Of a stretch of 64,000 bases of DNA, positions 35,037-43,928 are shown in pieces. Both the position numbers and the translations under genes were made by a program. The stretch covers positions 248,001 to 312,000 of the forward strand of contig NZ_JAKLTQ010000002.1 of the NCBI RefSeq assembly GCF_022012395.1, in the 5' to 3' direction. Origin of the DNA: Arthrobacter hankyongi. Lineage in GTDB: Bacteria; Actinomycetota; Actinomycetes; Actinomycetales; Micrococcaceae. Each line of letters opens with the position of its first letter. Position 1 is the first letter of the stretch. The notes under the pieces are model-generated. The model worked only from the letters and a program-made list of their open reading frames with translations. It was not told where the DNA came from and did no database searches.

Positions 35037-36121
35037 AAGCAGCAGTTGTCAACGCCATCGGCGGTGGATTTGAACTGGACGAAGTTGAACTGGCCAATCC
35101 CGCCGGACGGGAAGTGCTGATCGAGGTCAAGGCCTCGGGGTTGTGCCACACCGACCTGACTTATGCGAAGACCGGGCTGGGCTATCCGGCACCTTGCGTA
35201 CTCGGCCACGAAGTGGCCGGCGTGGTCGTGGCAGCCGGCCCGGAGGCCACCGGACTGGCTATCGGCGACCACGTGGTCGGCTGCCTGGTCCAGTACTGCG
35301 GCGCGTGCCGCAAGTGCCTGTCCGGCAGGCCGTACCAGTGCCTGAACCGCGAGGCTACGCTGCGGGCCGAGAGCCAGCCGCCGCGCATCTCAAGGAGCGG
35401 CGAAGCCGTCGCGCAGGGCTTCGGACTCGGCGGATTCGCGGAACGTGCACTGATCCACGAGAACCAACTGGTGAAGGTCCCTGACACGGTGCCGTTCCCT
35501 CAGGCCGCGCTGCTTGGCTGCGGGGCAGTCACCGGGGCCGGTGCCGTGCTGAACACGGCTGGCGTACAGCCGGGCGACGCCGTCGTCGTCATCGGTGCCG
35601 GCGGCGTCGGCCTGAACGCGGTCACCGGGGCCGTGCTGGCCGGTGCCACCACGATCATCGCCGTCGACCTCACCGACGAGAAGCTGAAGAAGGCCCGGGA
35701 ATTCGGGGCGACAGACGTTATCAACTCCTCGGTCCAGGACCCGGTCGCCGCGGTCTTGGAGATCACAGGTACCGGTGCCGACGCCGTGTTCGACTTCGTC
35801 GGCGCCCCGGAGGTGACCGGCCAGGGCCTGCAGATGACAGCCCCGGGCGGCGGCCTGTACCTGATCGGCGCGTCCAGCCTGACCGGCGAATTCACGGTGA
35901 ACACCATCCAGACCATCGGGACCCAGCGCCGGATCCAGGGCGTTTTTATGGGCTCGACCAACCCGAAGCGGGACATCGCCCTGTACGCGGACCTGTATCT
36001 GGCCGGTCGTTTCAACCTCGACGGTTTGCTGTCCAAGGAGATATCCCTCAGTGAGGTCAACGACGGCTACGCCGCGCTTGAGGACGGCTCCACCGCCCGT
36101 GTGGTGATCACGCGGTTCTGA
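35033..36121 (+). CDS. Zinc-dependent alcohol dehydrogenase (MDR family)
   Basis: The protein has 362 residues and starts at TTG 35033, overlapping the P450 stop as TTGA, with CGGAG upstream. Catalytic zinc ligands C38 and H59-E60 (GHE) are present, as is the structural zinc loop C89, C92, C95, C103. The NAD-binding loop is GAGGVGLNAV near residue 188. It should oxidise the alcohol produced by the P450 to the aldehyde used by the divergent aldehyde dehydrogenase. A bidirectional hairpin follows. Confidence 0.93.
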   Translation: MKAAVVNAIGGGFELDEVELANPAGREVLIEVKASGLCHTDLTYAKTGLGYPAPCVLGHEVAGVVVAAGPEATGLAIGDHVVGCLVQYCGACRKCLSGRPYQCLNREATLRAESQPPRISRSGEAVAQGFGLGGFAERALIHENQLVKVPDTVPFPQAALLGCGAVTGAGAVLNTAGVQPGDAVVVIGAGGVGLNAVTGAVLAGATTIIAVDLTDEKLKKAREFGATDVINSSVQDPVAAVLEITGTGADAVFDFVGAPEVTGQGLQMTAPGGGLYLIGASSLTGEFTVNTIQTIGTQRRIQGVFMGSTNPKRDIALYADLYLAGRFNLDGLLSKEISLSEVNDGYAALEDGSTARVVITRF

Positions 36122-36128
36122 GCGGAAG

Positions 36129-36184
36129 AAGACCTCCGGGCGAGGTGGTGCTGGCGACAGCCATCACGCCTGCCCGGAGGTCTT
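36129..36184. terminator. Bidirectional hairpin terminator
   Basis: Perfect 13-bp arms AAGACCTCCGGGC (36129-36141) and GCCCGGAGGTCTT (36172-36184) enclose a 30-base interior that can fold further. It lies 8 bases after the alcohol dehydrogenase stop and between convergent genes. Confidence 0.65.
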
Positions 36185-36313
36185 CACGTCCCCCACCGGT
36201 GGCGGCGGATCAGCGGGCTGCGGGTGAACCGCCGCCGGGGCCTGGCCGGCCCTGGCCGAACTACGCCGGAACACGGGCCGGTCCTGCCGTCGTGGCGGGG
36301 CCGGCCGTTCGAT

Positions 36314-36343
36314 GTTTGGGGCAGTTTGGGGCAGTTTGGGTCA
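36314..36343. repeat. Three 10-bp tandem repeats
   Basis: GTTTGGGGCA occurs twice and GTTTGGGTCA once, head to tail with a 10-base period. The last unit includes the stop codon of the convergent MFS gene. The meaning is unknown. Confidence 0.6.
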
Positions 36344-37612
36344 GCTCCGCTGGTCCAGCCTGCTGTGGAGCCAGACCAGATACAGCAGGGCCGCAGAGCC
36401 GGCCGCCAGCGCAGCCGCCACCGAAAGGTATTCGGCCAGCACACCATTCAGCGCACCGGCGATGCTGCGCGACCCCAGCAGGGACATGGACCACAGGGCC
36501 ATGATACGTCCGCGGAAGGCATCGGGTACGCGCCGGTATAGCTCGGTCATATAGCTGGTTTGGGCCATGGTCAGGCCGAGCCCGGCCAGGACCAGGACGG
36601 CACAGGCCAGCCAAGGGGTCCCGGTGACGGCCAGCGACAGGACACCGCCGGCCAGCAGGATTCCACCGGCTTGCCTCATCCTGGCCGGGCCGAGCATCTT
36701 CCGCAGCGGGGCGAGGATCACGAAACCGAACATCGCACCGGCCCCGAAGCAGGTCGAGAGCACACCGGCGAACCCGGCCCCGGCGCCGAGTTCCGCGGCC
36801 AGGAGTGGGGCCAGGGTCATGGCCGGGTCGGAGGCGACGGAGATGGCCGCAGTGCTCAGCAGCAGCACCAGGACGGGTCGGTTGCCGCGGACATAGCGGA
36901 GGCCGCTGCGGACGGAATAGTCCGTACCGGCCTCCGCCGCCGGCCGCTGGTCTCTGGGAGTGCGCAGCAGGGCCAGGGCAAACACCAGATGTGACACTGC
37001 CGCGAAAGCGAATGCCTCGCCCGAACCGACCCAAACGGCCAGGACGGCACCCAGGATGGGTCCGAGGGCGCGGGCCAGAATTCCAGGGATGTTATAGAGG
37101 CTCACGGCTTGGGGGAGTTCCTCGGGCCGTACCAGCGCTGGCACCATTGACGTCATGGCCGGCCCGCCCCAGGCGAAGCCGAAGCCCACGGTGAAGGCCG
37201 AGAGCAGGAGCACCGGGAGGGTCGAAGGATCATCGGCTCCGACCAGCAGGACCCAGACGGCGATGCCGGCGGATCCGGCTACGCAGACCAGTCGTCCGGT
37301 GAAGGCCTGCCGCCGCCGGTCGCCCCGGTCGGCCAGCGACCCGCTCAGCGGCGCGATCAGGAACTGCGGCAGCCATTGGGCCACGGTGACGGCGCCGACC
37401 ACCAAGGCGGATCCGGAAACCTGGAAGGCTACGATGGCGGCGACCATGCTGTGCACCCAAATGCCTACCGTGGCCAGGCTGAGGCCCCAGAAGAAGGGGG
37501 CGAAGACCGAGTTGAAGAGCAACTGTGTGGAGGACCGGCCGCTGACCGATTCATCAAGCCGTTCCTCGAGGGGTTCCTCGAGCGGTTCCTCTATGGGGCC
37601 GGTACGGGTCAT
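36341..37612 (-). CDS. MFS transporter (EntS/MefA-like, 12 segments)
   Basis: The protein has 423 residues from ATG 37612. The open frame extends to 37723, but that would place the start inside a hairpin. The cytoplasmic lead contains a glutamate-rich EEPLEEPLEERL stretch. About 12 hydrophobic segments follow, with GSLADRGDRRR in the first loop and FGAGAMFGFVI in the second half, as in the DHA3 exporter group. It probably exports a toxic intermediate or siderophore-like compound; the ligand is unknown. Confidence 0.85.
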   Translation of the reverse strand: MTRTGPIEEPLEEPLEERLDESVSGRSSTQLLFNSVFAPFFWGLSLATVGIWVHSMVAAIVAFQVSGSALVVGAVTVAQWLPQFLIAPLSGSLADRGDRRRQAFTGRLVCVAGSAGIAVWVLLVGADDPSTLPVLLLSAFTVGFGFAWGGPAMTSMVPALVRPEELPQAVSLYNIPGILARALGPILGAVLAVWVGSGEAFAFAAVSHLVFALALLRTPRDQRPAAEAGTDYSVRSGLRYVRGNRPVLVLLLSTAAISVASDPAMTLAPLLAAELGAGAGFAGVLSTCFGAGAMFGFVILAPLRKMLGPARMRQAGGILLAGGVLSLAVTGTPWLACAVLVLAGLGLTMAQTSYMTELYRRVPDAFRGRIMALWSMSLLGSRSIAGALNGVLAEYLSVAAALAAGSAALLYLVWLHSRLDQRS

Positions 37613-37692
37613 GGATGCCCACCCGTGACCCGGCCGCAGCCGGCGCTTCGATCCGGGGTGGGGTTCATCGACGCTTTCTCCTGGCCGTAGGA

Positions 37693-37735
37693 CCGACAGG
37701 GGGCTTGGGAAATCAATTCCCAAGCCCCCTGTCGG
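37693..37735 (-). terminator. Strong hairpin terminator after the SDR gene
   Basis: Perfect 19-bp arms (37693-37711 and 37717-37735) enclose a five-base loop ATCAA. It lies 43 bases beyond the stop of the SDR gene on the minus strand and ahead of the MFS gene. Confidence 0.75.
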
Positions 37736-37777
37736 TTCGGTCTCGCTGTGGATGTGACGTTCCGGGACAATGCCGGC

Positions 37778-38569
37778 CTAGAACGGCTCGCAGTACGGAC
37801 GGATGTCCGTCTCGTGGGTCCAGGCGGTCCGCGGCTGGCGGATCACCTGCCAGAAAGTCTCGGCGATGGCGTCAATGTCGACCATGCCGTCGACCGGGCG
37901 GCGTTCCTTGGCCGTTGGGAAGGCGGTGTTCAGCCGGTCGCCGTCGATCGGGCCGTGCACGATGACGTTGGCGACGTGGATGTTCTGCGGGCCGAATTCC
38001 CGGGCAAGGGCCTGGGCGACTGCGCGCTGGCCGAACTTTGCCGAAGAGTACGCCGCCAGTTTCGGCCGGCCGATGGTGCCCGAAATGGAACCGGTGAACA
38101 GGATGGCGCCGCCGCCGCGCTCGGTCATCCGCCGCGCTGACTCGCGCCCAACAATGAAGCTGCCGAAGCAGTTGGTGCGCCACACCTGTTCAAAGAACTC
38201 GGAGTCCATCTCGAGGATGCTCGAGCGCCACTGCGAGCCGCCGGCGTTGTAGACGGTCACCAGCGGCGGGCCGAGCTCGTCCAGCTTGGCCAGCGCGTCC
38301 GCGAGGCCGGCCTCGGTGCCTGCGTCCGCAACGACGGCGGTGGCCAGCCCACCTTTGCTCTGGATGTGTTCGACGACGGCGTCGATCTTCTCTTTGGTGC
38401 GTCCGGTGACCAGCACGTGCAGGCCTTCTTCGGCCAGCCGCCGGCAGATGGCTCCGCCGGTTCCTTGGATCGAGCCGACGCCGACCACCCACGCCAGGCT
38501 TCCTGGCGGTGGCGGTCCTCCCGCTACCGGCCACCCACTAAAGTACTGAGCCTCTTCGGTTGGGGTCAC
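37778..38569 (-). CDS. Short-chain dehydrogenase/reductase
   Basis: The protein has 263 residues; AGGAGGAATC precedes the GTG start at 38569. The cofactor loop is GVGSIQGTGGA (30-40), altered from the usual TGxxxGxG. The catalytic residues are S161 or S163 in FTGSISG and Y174-x3-K178 in AAYSSAKF. The N-terminal 23 residues are an uncommon proline-rich lead. It should oxidise a hydroxyl or reduce a ketone in a CoA-ester or alicyclic intermediate. It lies downstream of the IclR regulator gene and has its own promoter region with an operator-like palindrome. Confidence 0.88.
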   Translation of the reverse strand: MTPTEEAQYFSGWPVAGGPPPPGSLAWVVGVGSIQGTGGAICRRLAEEGLHVLVTGRTKEKIDAVVEHIQSKGGLATAVVADAGTEAGLADALAKLDELGPPLVTVYNAGGSQWRSSILEMDSEFFEQVWRTNCFGSFIVGRESARRMTERGGGAILFTGSISGTIGRPKLAAYSSAKFGQRAVAQALAREFGPQNIHVANVIVHGPIDGDRLNTAFPTAKERRPVDGMVDIDAIAETFWQVIRQPRTAWTHETDIRPYCEPF

Positions 38570-38688
38570 GATTCCTCCTGGGATTCATACGGGTACTGGC
38601 GAAAGGGCCGGTGCGCAGCATCCTGGCCAGTGCGATACGGATGGCTGATCCTGCGCAGTGGGACTGAAAAAACGGTGCATGAGCACGG

Positions 38689-38712
38689 TATTTCGTATAA
38701 CACTACATAATG
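38689..38712 (-). promoter_or_regulatory. IclR-type palindromic operator upstream of the SDR gene
   Basis: TATTTCGTAT (38689-38698), a four-base spacer AACA, and CTACATAATG (38703-38712) match TANTTCGTAG-N4-CTACGAANTA in 14 of 18 fixed positions with the same spacing as the 9704 site. It lies 120 bases before the SDR start. The rest of 38570-38844 shows no gene. Confidence 0.5.
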
Positions 38713-38844
38713 TCGTGAAAACTGGTCAAGGGTTTTCGCCTGCATCTGCTTGGCGTGCGTGCGGGCCTTGGCCGCTGGGCAGTACACAGGAGGGCATGCG
38801 GGAGGGGTCCGTGAAAACCGCCGTGCAGGCCGGCAGGGCGCCCC

Positions 38845-39696
38845 TTAGCTTGCGAACGCCCCGCCGAGGGCGTCGCCGAAGACGTTGTCGCGTACCTCCA
38901 GCAGGAGCCGGCGGTGTTCTTCGGCCTCGAGGGTCAGGCGCTCGGTGGGGCCGAGTAGGCCGAGGCCCACCAACTGGTCGCCGACCGGGCCCGAGATGGC
39001 GATGCCGCTGACCCCCAGGCTGCCTTCGTTGACCGTCTGGTACCACCCCAGGGTGCGGTGTTTGTGCACCTCATCCTCGACCTGCCGGGGATCGACTTTG
39101 GTGGCATCCGTCCGGCGGGGCAGGGGGTGCAGGCGCAGGAGCCGCGCCAATTCGCCGTCATCCAGTGCCCCCAGCAGGGCTTTGCCCAATGCCGTGCCGT
39201 GGAGCGTAAAGCTGTCTCCGACCTCCAGGACGTAGCGCAGGCGGTGCTTGCCCGCGGTGACTGCGATGATCTTGATCCCGCTCCCATCCAGCACCGCAGC
39301 TGCTGCGGTCTCCCCGGAGCGGTCGGCCAGCAGTGCGGTCGCCTCGATCCCGAATGCGGTGAGCGCGTTGTTCTCCTCGGCCGCCTGCGCCATGCTCAGC
39401 AGCCGCCCGGTCGGATAGAAGCGCCGTGTGGTCGCCGTGCGGCTGAGGTAGCCCAATCCGTGCAGGGTGTTGAGCAGGTCCGAACTGCTGCTCTCGGGCA
39501 GATCCAGCAGCCGGGCCACCTCCGACTTGGTTAGTTCCCGCTTCTCCCGCGCAAAGATCTCAAACAGCGCCATCGTCCGCGCCGCCGCCGGCACGGTAGT
39601 TCCGCCGGTGGGCTTTCCGGAACTTCGCTGCGTTTTGGGCGCAGGTCTGGCTGGAGCTGCCTGTCCGGCGCTCTTGGGCATGGTCTTCACCGTCAT
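38845..39696 (-). CDS. IclR-family transcriptional regulator 1
   Basis: The protein has 283 residues from ATG 39696; the open frame reaches GTG 39729 and the true start could be either. A 33-residue low-complexity lead precedes a winged helix-turn-helix (34-101) with ELTKSEVARLLDLPESSSSDLLNTL. The C-terminal effector domain follows, with GTALGKALLGAL and GWYQTVNEGSLGVSGIAI. IclR proteins bind a small ligand and act on nearby operons. Residues 34-101 are identical to 31-98 of the regulator at 61348-62172, while the effector domains differ clearly. Confidence 0.92.
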   Translation of the reverse strand: MTVKTMPKSAGQAAPARPAPKTQRSSGKPTGGTTVPAAARTMALFEIFAREKRELTKSEVARLLDLPESSSSDLLNTLHGLGYLSRTATTRRFYPTGRLLSMAQAAEENNALTAFGIEATALLADRSGETAAAAVLDGSGIKIIAVTAGKHRLRYVLEVGDSFTLHGTALGKALLGALDDGELARLLRLHPLPRRTDATKVDPRQVEDEVHKHRTLGWYQTVNEGSLGVSGIAISGPVGDQLVGLGLLGPTERLTLEAEEHRRLLLEVRDNVFGDALGGAFAS

Positions 39697-39750
39697 TTCG
39701 CTAAATACTGATAGGTAACATTCTCCCACGAAAAATAGTATGGATAACGA

Positions 39751-39774
39751 TATGACGTAGTGATATCCGGCATA
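39751..39774 (-). promoter_or_regulatory. Operator-like half sites upstream of the IclR 1 gene
   Basis: The AT-rich gap 39697-39825 holds TATGACGTAG (39751-39760) followed four bases on by ATCCGGCATA, 12 of 18 positions of the palindrome consensus, and another strong half site CATATCGTAG (39771-39780). Several half sites before a regulator gene fit autoregulation. Confidence 0.35.
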
Positions 39775-39825
39775 TCGTAGTAATACGTTCGGTGTCGCCT
39801 TCCGGTGAAGACCGGCGTGGGGATG

Positions 39826-40047
39826 TCAGGATCGGCTGATGGCTTGGAATGCGCTGGGGGTGCGGAACATCGGGGCCTCGATCTCCGTGTCCGGCGCCAG
39901 CTGCCGGCTCAATGACGCGGTGGCTTGTTCGTCGACGGACCGGCGGCCGAATTCGCACTCGCAGGCGGGCATTCCGGCCCAGGTCACGGTGCGGCAGTGT
40001 TCGCAACTGGGCAGCACATCCGGCATGGACTGGCTGTCGATAGTCAT
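39826..40047 (-). CDS. Small cysteine-rich protein
   Basis: The protein has 73 residues from ATG 40047, with GGAGG six bases upstream; an in-frame ATG at 40059 is possible. Residues about 14-33 read SCEHCRTVTWAGMPACECEF, a CxxC plus CxC arrangement that could bind zinc or an iron-sulfur cluster. The rest has no recognisable domain. It starts about 25 bases after the acyl-CoA dehydrogenase stop on the same strand and is probably cotranscribed with it. The function is unknown. Confidence 0.55.
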   Translation of the reverse strand: MTIDSQSMPDVLPSCEHCRTVTWAGMPACECEFGRRSVDEQATASLSRQLAPDTEIEAPMFRTPSAFQAISRS

Positions 40048-40072
40048 GGTGGCCTCCATCCTGCCTCCCGCC

Positions 40073-41254
40073 CTACAGCGCGCGGGCGATCGACTGTTTC
40101 ATGGTTTCCGAAGTGCCGCCGTAGATCCGCAACACCCGGTTGGACGTATAGATGCGCGAAATCGGCATCTCATCACTGAAGCCCATGCCGCCAAAGAGCT
40201 GGATGCATCCATCCAGGACGCGGCCGGACATTTCGCAGACCCAGAGCTTGGTCATGGCGGCCTCGGTATCCGTGTTGGTCCCACTTCGGACCTTTCGGAC
40301 CATTTCGTGCAGGAAGGCCCGGCCGACTTCGATTTCCGTCTTCAGGGAGGCGAGCTGGAACTTGGTGTTTTGGAAGTCGAACAGGTTCTGGCCGAACAGG
40401 CGACGGTCCTTGGCGTACTGCAGGGTCATGTCGAAGGCCAGTTCCGCCTGGCCTAGGGCGCGGGCGCTGATCTGCAGCCGGTCGAAGGCCAGGGAGTGCA
40501 TCAACAGGCGCATCGCGCCGCCCAGGCCGCCCAGGACGTGGGATGCGGGCACACGGACATTGTCGAAATGCAATTCCGCGGTGTTGCCTGCGGGAAAGCC
40601 CATGGTCTTGAGCTTGCCCCGCGTCACGCCGGGGGCATTGGGGTCCACCAGGAACATGGTCATGCTCTTGCCGCGTGCGGCCGGATCGGTCTTGGCCACC
40701 ACGTATACGATGTCCGCGATATCACCGTTGGTGATGAAGGTTTTTTCGCCGGAGATGATGAAATCGTCCCCGTCAGGTGTGGCCGTGGTGCGCATTGCCA
40801 GCAGGTCGCTGCCCGCCTCGGGCTCGGTGGCCGCCATCGCCTGGATCGCCTCACCGGCCATGATCTTCGGCGCCCACTCCCTGATCAATTCCGGGGAACC
40901 GCCGTCGAGCAGGATGCCCGTGGCCAGGTCGGTGCAGAACAGGCTGCCGACCGTCCCGTAGCAGTGTGACCGGGCCATCTCCTGGGACAGGATCATATTG
41001 ACGATCGGGCTCATGCCCAGCCCGTCGTATGTCTCGGGAACAGTGGCACCGAGGATTCCGGCTTCACCGGCTTGCTTCCACACCTTGTGCCGGGACTCCG
41101 AGTCCGTGGCCAAGCCCTGGTAGATCGGCTCGATCTCACGGTCCAGGAACGTTCGGACGAGTTCGCGGAACTCGTCTTCCTCCTCGGTGAAGGGGCTGTG
41201 GTGCAGCAGCCCTTGGCTGATGCCCTCCCGGTCTACCGGTGTCTCAATGCTCAT
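40073..41254 (-). CDS. Acyl-CoA dehydrogenase
   Basis: The protein has 393 residues from ATG 41254, preceded by GAGGAG; the longer open frame adds 26 residues without domain content. It has the FAD strand AATEPEAGSDLLAM, DRRLFGQNLFDFQ and the C-terminal RIYGGTSETMK. The YGGT form means the base is not the C-terminal glutamate of MCAD. The alternative position carries D258 (SLAFDRLQI) where family members usually have glutamate. It sits downstream of the leucine-type operon but is separated from it by a hairpin. Confidence 0.88.
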   Translation of the reverse strand: MSIETPVDREGISQGLLHHSPFTEEEDEFRELVRTFLDREIEPIYQGLATDSESRHKVWKQAGEAGILGATVPETYDGLGMSPIVNMILSQEMARSHCYGTVGSLFCTDLATGILLDGGSPELIREWAPKIMAGEAIQAMAATEPEAGSDLLAMRTTATPDGDDFIISGEKTFITNGDIADIVYVVAKTDPAARGKSMTMFLVDPNAPGVTRGKLKTMGFPAGNTAELHFDNVRVPASHVLGGLGGAMRLLMHSLAFDRLQISARALGQAELAFDMTLQYAKDRRLFGQNLFDFQNTKFQLASLKTEIEVGRAFLHEMVRKVRSGTNTDTEAAMTKLWVCEMSGRVLDGCIQLFGGMGFSDEMPISRIYTSNRVLRIYGGTSETMKQSIARAL

Positions 41255-41365
41255 GTGCGTACTCCTCGAATTCGTTCGAGGCACTGGCTCCGCCTCGCTG
41301 CGGGCGTGCTCCCGGCCACCTCGGTACTTCATGCTTTTGTGCGAAATCTCGTTACAGGCTACGAC

Positions 41366-41403
41366 AGGGGTGCGGGGATGTCCATAGTCATCCCTGCGCC
41401 CCT
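41366..41403 (-). terminator. Hairpin terminator of the carboxylase operon
   Basis: Fifteen-bp arms (41366-41380 and 41389-41403), two of them G-U pairs, with an eight-base loop lie 26 bases after the stop of the citE-like gene. This separates the operon from the downstream acyl-CoA dehydrogenase gene. Confidence 0.6.
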
Positions 41404-41428
41404 GCTCCGGTTAATTGCCGGTCCACGC

Positions 41429-42265
41429 CTACAGCACAGCCGCCGAGCCTGCGCGGCGCATGATTGCTTCGGCCTGGCGGAACAGCGGGGCGTCCACCAT
41501 CCGTCCGTCCAGCTGCGAGGCACCGGCGTTTCCGGCCGCCGCCTCCAGGACACGTTTCGCCCAGGCAACCTGCTCCTCGGTCGGCGCATAGGCCGCCCTG
41601 ATGATGTCGACTTGGGACGGGTGGATGCAGGCAGTTGCAGCAAGGCCCAGGGCAGCGGCGTCGGCAGCCTCGGCGCGCAGGCCCTCGTGGTCGGCGATAT
41701 CCACATGGACGGCATCGACGGCGAACTTCCCGAAGGCGGCGGCCGCCAGTATGACCGATGAGCGCACATGCCGGGCGACATCGCGGTAACCCGCGTCGGC
41801 AAACCTGCTCGAGCTGCCGCCCATCGCGGCCACCAGATCCTCGGCGCCCCACATCAGCCCGACGCAATTGGCGGCCTGGGCAATCTCCGTGGCACGGACT
41901 GCGCCCAGCGGTGTCTCAACCAGTGCCAGGACGTTGAAGCCGACCGATTCGACTTGGGCTGCGCTCTCGGTCTTGGCCAGCATAACGGTGCTGCAGGCGG
42001 TGGCCGCCACGGCGTCCAGATCGGCGGCGTGGTCCGGGGCACCCGCGGGATTGATCCGGACAATGGCGCGTTCCGGGTCAAGTCCGGCTTTGGTCAGGTC
42101 CTTCCGCGCCTGTTCCCGGCGTTCGGGGGCACAGCCGTCCTCGAGATCCAGGATGGCCACGTCGGCCCGGGCCGCTGCCTTGGCGAACCGTTCCGGCCGG
42201 TCCGCGGGGCAGAACAGCAGGGCCGGCCCGGGCGGCAGCCAGGCCGCCTGCTGCGGCGCACTCAT
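41429..42265 (-). CDS. citE: CitE-like (HpcH/HpaI family) beta-hydroxyacyl-CoA lyase
   Basis: The protein has 278 residues from ATG 42265, overlapping the MaoC gene stop as ATGA. It has the CitE motifs LDLEDGCAP (39-47), [21 protein letters not shown] and CIHPSQV, including magnesium-binding acids in VET and AED. The gene order matches Mycobacterium tuberculosis Rv2498c-Rv2502c. There Rv2498c cleaves (S)-citramalyl-CoA and HMG-CoA-type substrates and links leucine breakdown with itaconate. By synteny this protein would split the hydrated product of the MaoC step. It is not part of a citrate lyase complex, since citD and citF are absent. Confidence 0.85.
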   Translation of the reverse strand: MSAPQQAAWLPPGPALLFCPADRPERFAKAAARADVAILDLEDGCAPERREQARKDLTKAGLDPERAIVRINPAGAPDHAADLDAVAATACSTVMLAKTESAAQVESVGFNVLALVETPLGAVRATEIAQAANCVGLMWGAEDLVAAMGGSSSRFADAGYRDVARHVRSSVILAAAAFGKFAVDAVHVDIADHEGLRAEAADAAALGLAATACIHPSQVDIIRAAYAPTEEQVAWAKRVLEAAAGNAGASQLDGRMVDAPLFRQAEAIMRRAGSAAVL

Positions 42266-42783
42266 GCCCGGGCCTCGGGGGATTTGTAGACCAGGGTGTT
42301 GCGCAGTGCCCGGGCGACGATGTCGCCATGCTGGTTGCGGCCGATATGCTCCAGCGTCACGATGCCCTCGCCGGGGCGGCTGCGGGATTCGCGTTTCTGT
42401 ACGCAGACCGACTCGGCATACAGCGTGTCGCCGTGGAAGAGCGGCTTGGGGAAGGACACCTCGGTGAACCCGAGGTTGCCCACGATCGTGCCCAGGGTCA
42501 GCTGGGTAACCGACAGCCCTACCAGCGTCGAGAGCGTGAACATGGAATTCACCAGACGCTGGCCGAAATGTTGGGTGGAGGACCAGGCTGCATCCAGATG
42601 CAGGGCCTGGGCGTTCATGGTCAGGGTGGTGAACAGGACGTTGTCCGCCTCCGTGACCGTTCGGCCGGGCCGGTGGAGATAGACGACCCCCTCCTCGAAC
42701 TCCTCGAACCACAGGCCGCGCTGGACGACTTTCCGCTGTTCGTCCTGCCCCGGCCGCACGGCCTCCCCCGCCGGAGCGCTCAT
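42262..42783 (-). CDS. MaoC-family (hot-dog) acyl-CoA hydratase
   Basis: The protein has 173 residues. A hot-dog fold is indicated by [18 protein letters not shown] near residue 40, [20 protein letters not shown] near residue 73, and the closing [11 protein letters not shown]. It resembles the MaoC protein of the mycobacterial Rv2499c position, a candidate methylglutaconyl- or itaconyl-CoA hydratase. It overlaps both neighbours, linking hydration to dehydrogenation and carboxylation. Confidence 0.82.
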   Translation of the reverse strand: MSAPAGEAVRPGQDEQRKVVQRGLWFEEFEEGVVYLHRPGRTVTEADNVLFTTLTMNAQALHLDAAWSSTQHFGQRLVNSMFTLSTLVGLSVTQLTLGTIVGNLGFTEVSFPKPLFHGDTLYAESVCVQKRESRSRPGEGIVTLEHIGRNQHGDIVARALRNTLVYKSPEARA

Positions 42784-43928
42784 GCCAGCCCCAGTTCCCG
42801 GGCGATGAGCATCAGCTGCACTTCAGTGGTGCCTTCGCCGACTTCAAGGATCTTGGAGTCGCGGTAGTGCCGGGCCACCGGGTACTCGTTCATGAAGCCG
42901 TAGCCGCCGTGGATCTGGGTCGCGTCCCGGGCATTGTCCATGGCGGCCTCGGAGGCGACCAGCTTGGCGATGGCCGCCTCCTTCTTGAACGGCTTGCCGG
43001 CGAGCATCTTCTGGGCTGCGGCGTAGTAGGCTGCCCTGGCCGCGTGGGCACGGGCCTCCATCCGGGCGATTTTGAACGAGATGGCCTGGTAGGAGCCGAT
43101 GTTCCGGCCGAAGGCGGTACGTTCCTTGGCGTACTTCACGCTTTCGTCCACGCAGCCCTGGGCGGCGCCGGTGGCCAGGGCAGCGATCGCCACCCGGCCC
43201 TCGTCGAGGATGGAGAGGAAGTTCGCGTAACCGCGGCCGCGCTGGCCCAGCAGGTTTTCTTCCGGGACGCGGACGTCGGCGAAGGACAACGGGTGCGTAT
43301 CGGACGCGTTCCAGCCCACTTTGTTGTAGGCCGGCTCGACGGTGAAGCCTTCGGTTCCCGAAGGCACGATGATGGTGGAGATCTCCTTCTTCCCGTTTTC
43401 CCGCATTCCGGTGACGGCGGTGACCGTGACCAGGGAAGTGATGTCCGTGCCGGAGTTGGTGATGAACTGCTTGGACCCGTTGATCACCCAGTAGCCGTCC
43501 TCCAGCCGCGCGGTAGCGGCGGTACCGCCGGCATCGCTGCCCACGCCCGGCTCGGTCAGGCCGAAGCCTGCCAACGCCCGCCCTTCGGCAAGGTCGGGCA
43601 GCCACTTGGCCTTCTGTTCCTCGGTGCCGAAGTGGTAGATAGGCATGGCGCCCAGACCGACGCCGGCTTCGAGGGTGATGGCGACCGACTGATCCACCTT
43701 GCCCAGTTCTTCCAGGGCCAGGGCCAGGGCGAAGTAGTCCCCGCCCATGCCGCCGTATTCCTCCGGGAAGGGCAGCCCGAACAGGCCCATCTCACCCATC
43801 TGCTGCACGATCTCGTACGGGAAGCTGTGCTCCTCGTCGTGCTTGGCGGACACCGGGGCGACCGCCGTCTGGGCGAAGTCCTGCACGCTGCGGCGCAGGT
43901 CCTCGTAGTCTTCGGAAAGCTCAAGCAT
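42780..43928 (-). CDS. Acyl-CoA dehydrogenase (isovaleryl/short-chain type, FadE19-like)
   Basis: The protein has 382 residues. It has [17 protein letters not shown] in the N-terminal domain, the FAD strand [43 protein letters not shown] and a C-terminal glutamate in [10 protein letters not shown], the base position of short-chain enzymes. In mycobacteria the equivalent gene between MaoC and accA1 makes a short branched acyl-CoA dehydrogenase. Its start shares one base with the carboxylase alpha stop (TGATG). Confidence 0.9.
   Translation of the reverse strand: MLELSEDYEDLRRSVQDFAQTAVAPVSAKHDEEHSFPYEIVQQMGEMGLFGLPFPEEYGGMGGDYFALALALEELGKVDQSVAITLEAGVGLGAMPIYHFGTEEQKAKWLPDLAEGRALAGFGLTEPGVGSDAGGTAATARLEDGYWVINGSKQFITNSGTDITSLVTVTAVTGMRENGKKEISTIIVPSGTEGFTVEPAYNKVGWNASDTHPLSFADVRVPEENLLGQRGRGYANFLSILDEGRVAIAALATGAAQGCVDESVKYAKERTAFGRNIGSYQAISFKIARMEARAHAARAAYYAAAQKMLAGKPFKKEAAIAKLVASEAAMDNARDATQIHGGYGFMNEYPVARHYRDSKILEVGEGTTEVQLMLIARELGLA

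Noticed and set aside
41345-41368. IclR-type palindrome before the acyl-CoA dehydrogenase at 40073-41254
   Set aside because: 11 of 18 positions match and the right end runs into a terminator stem, so it is not reported as a feature.
42266-42712. Upstream extension of the CitE-like protein
   Set aside because: It covers the MaoC gene in another frame; the CitE domain begins at ATG 42265.
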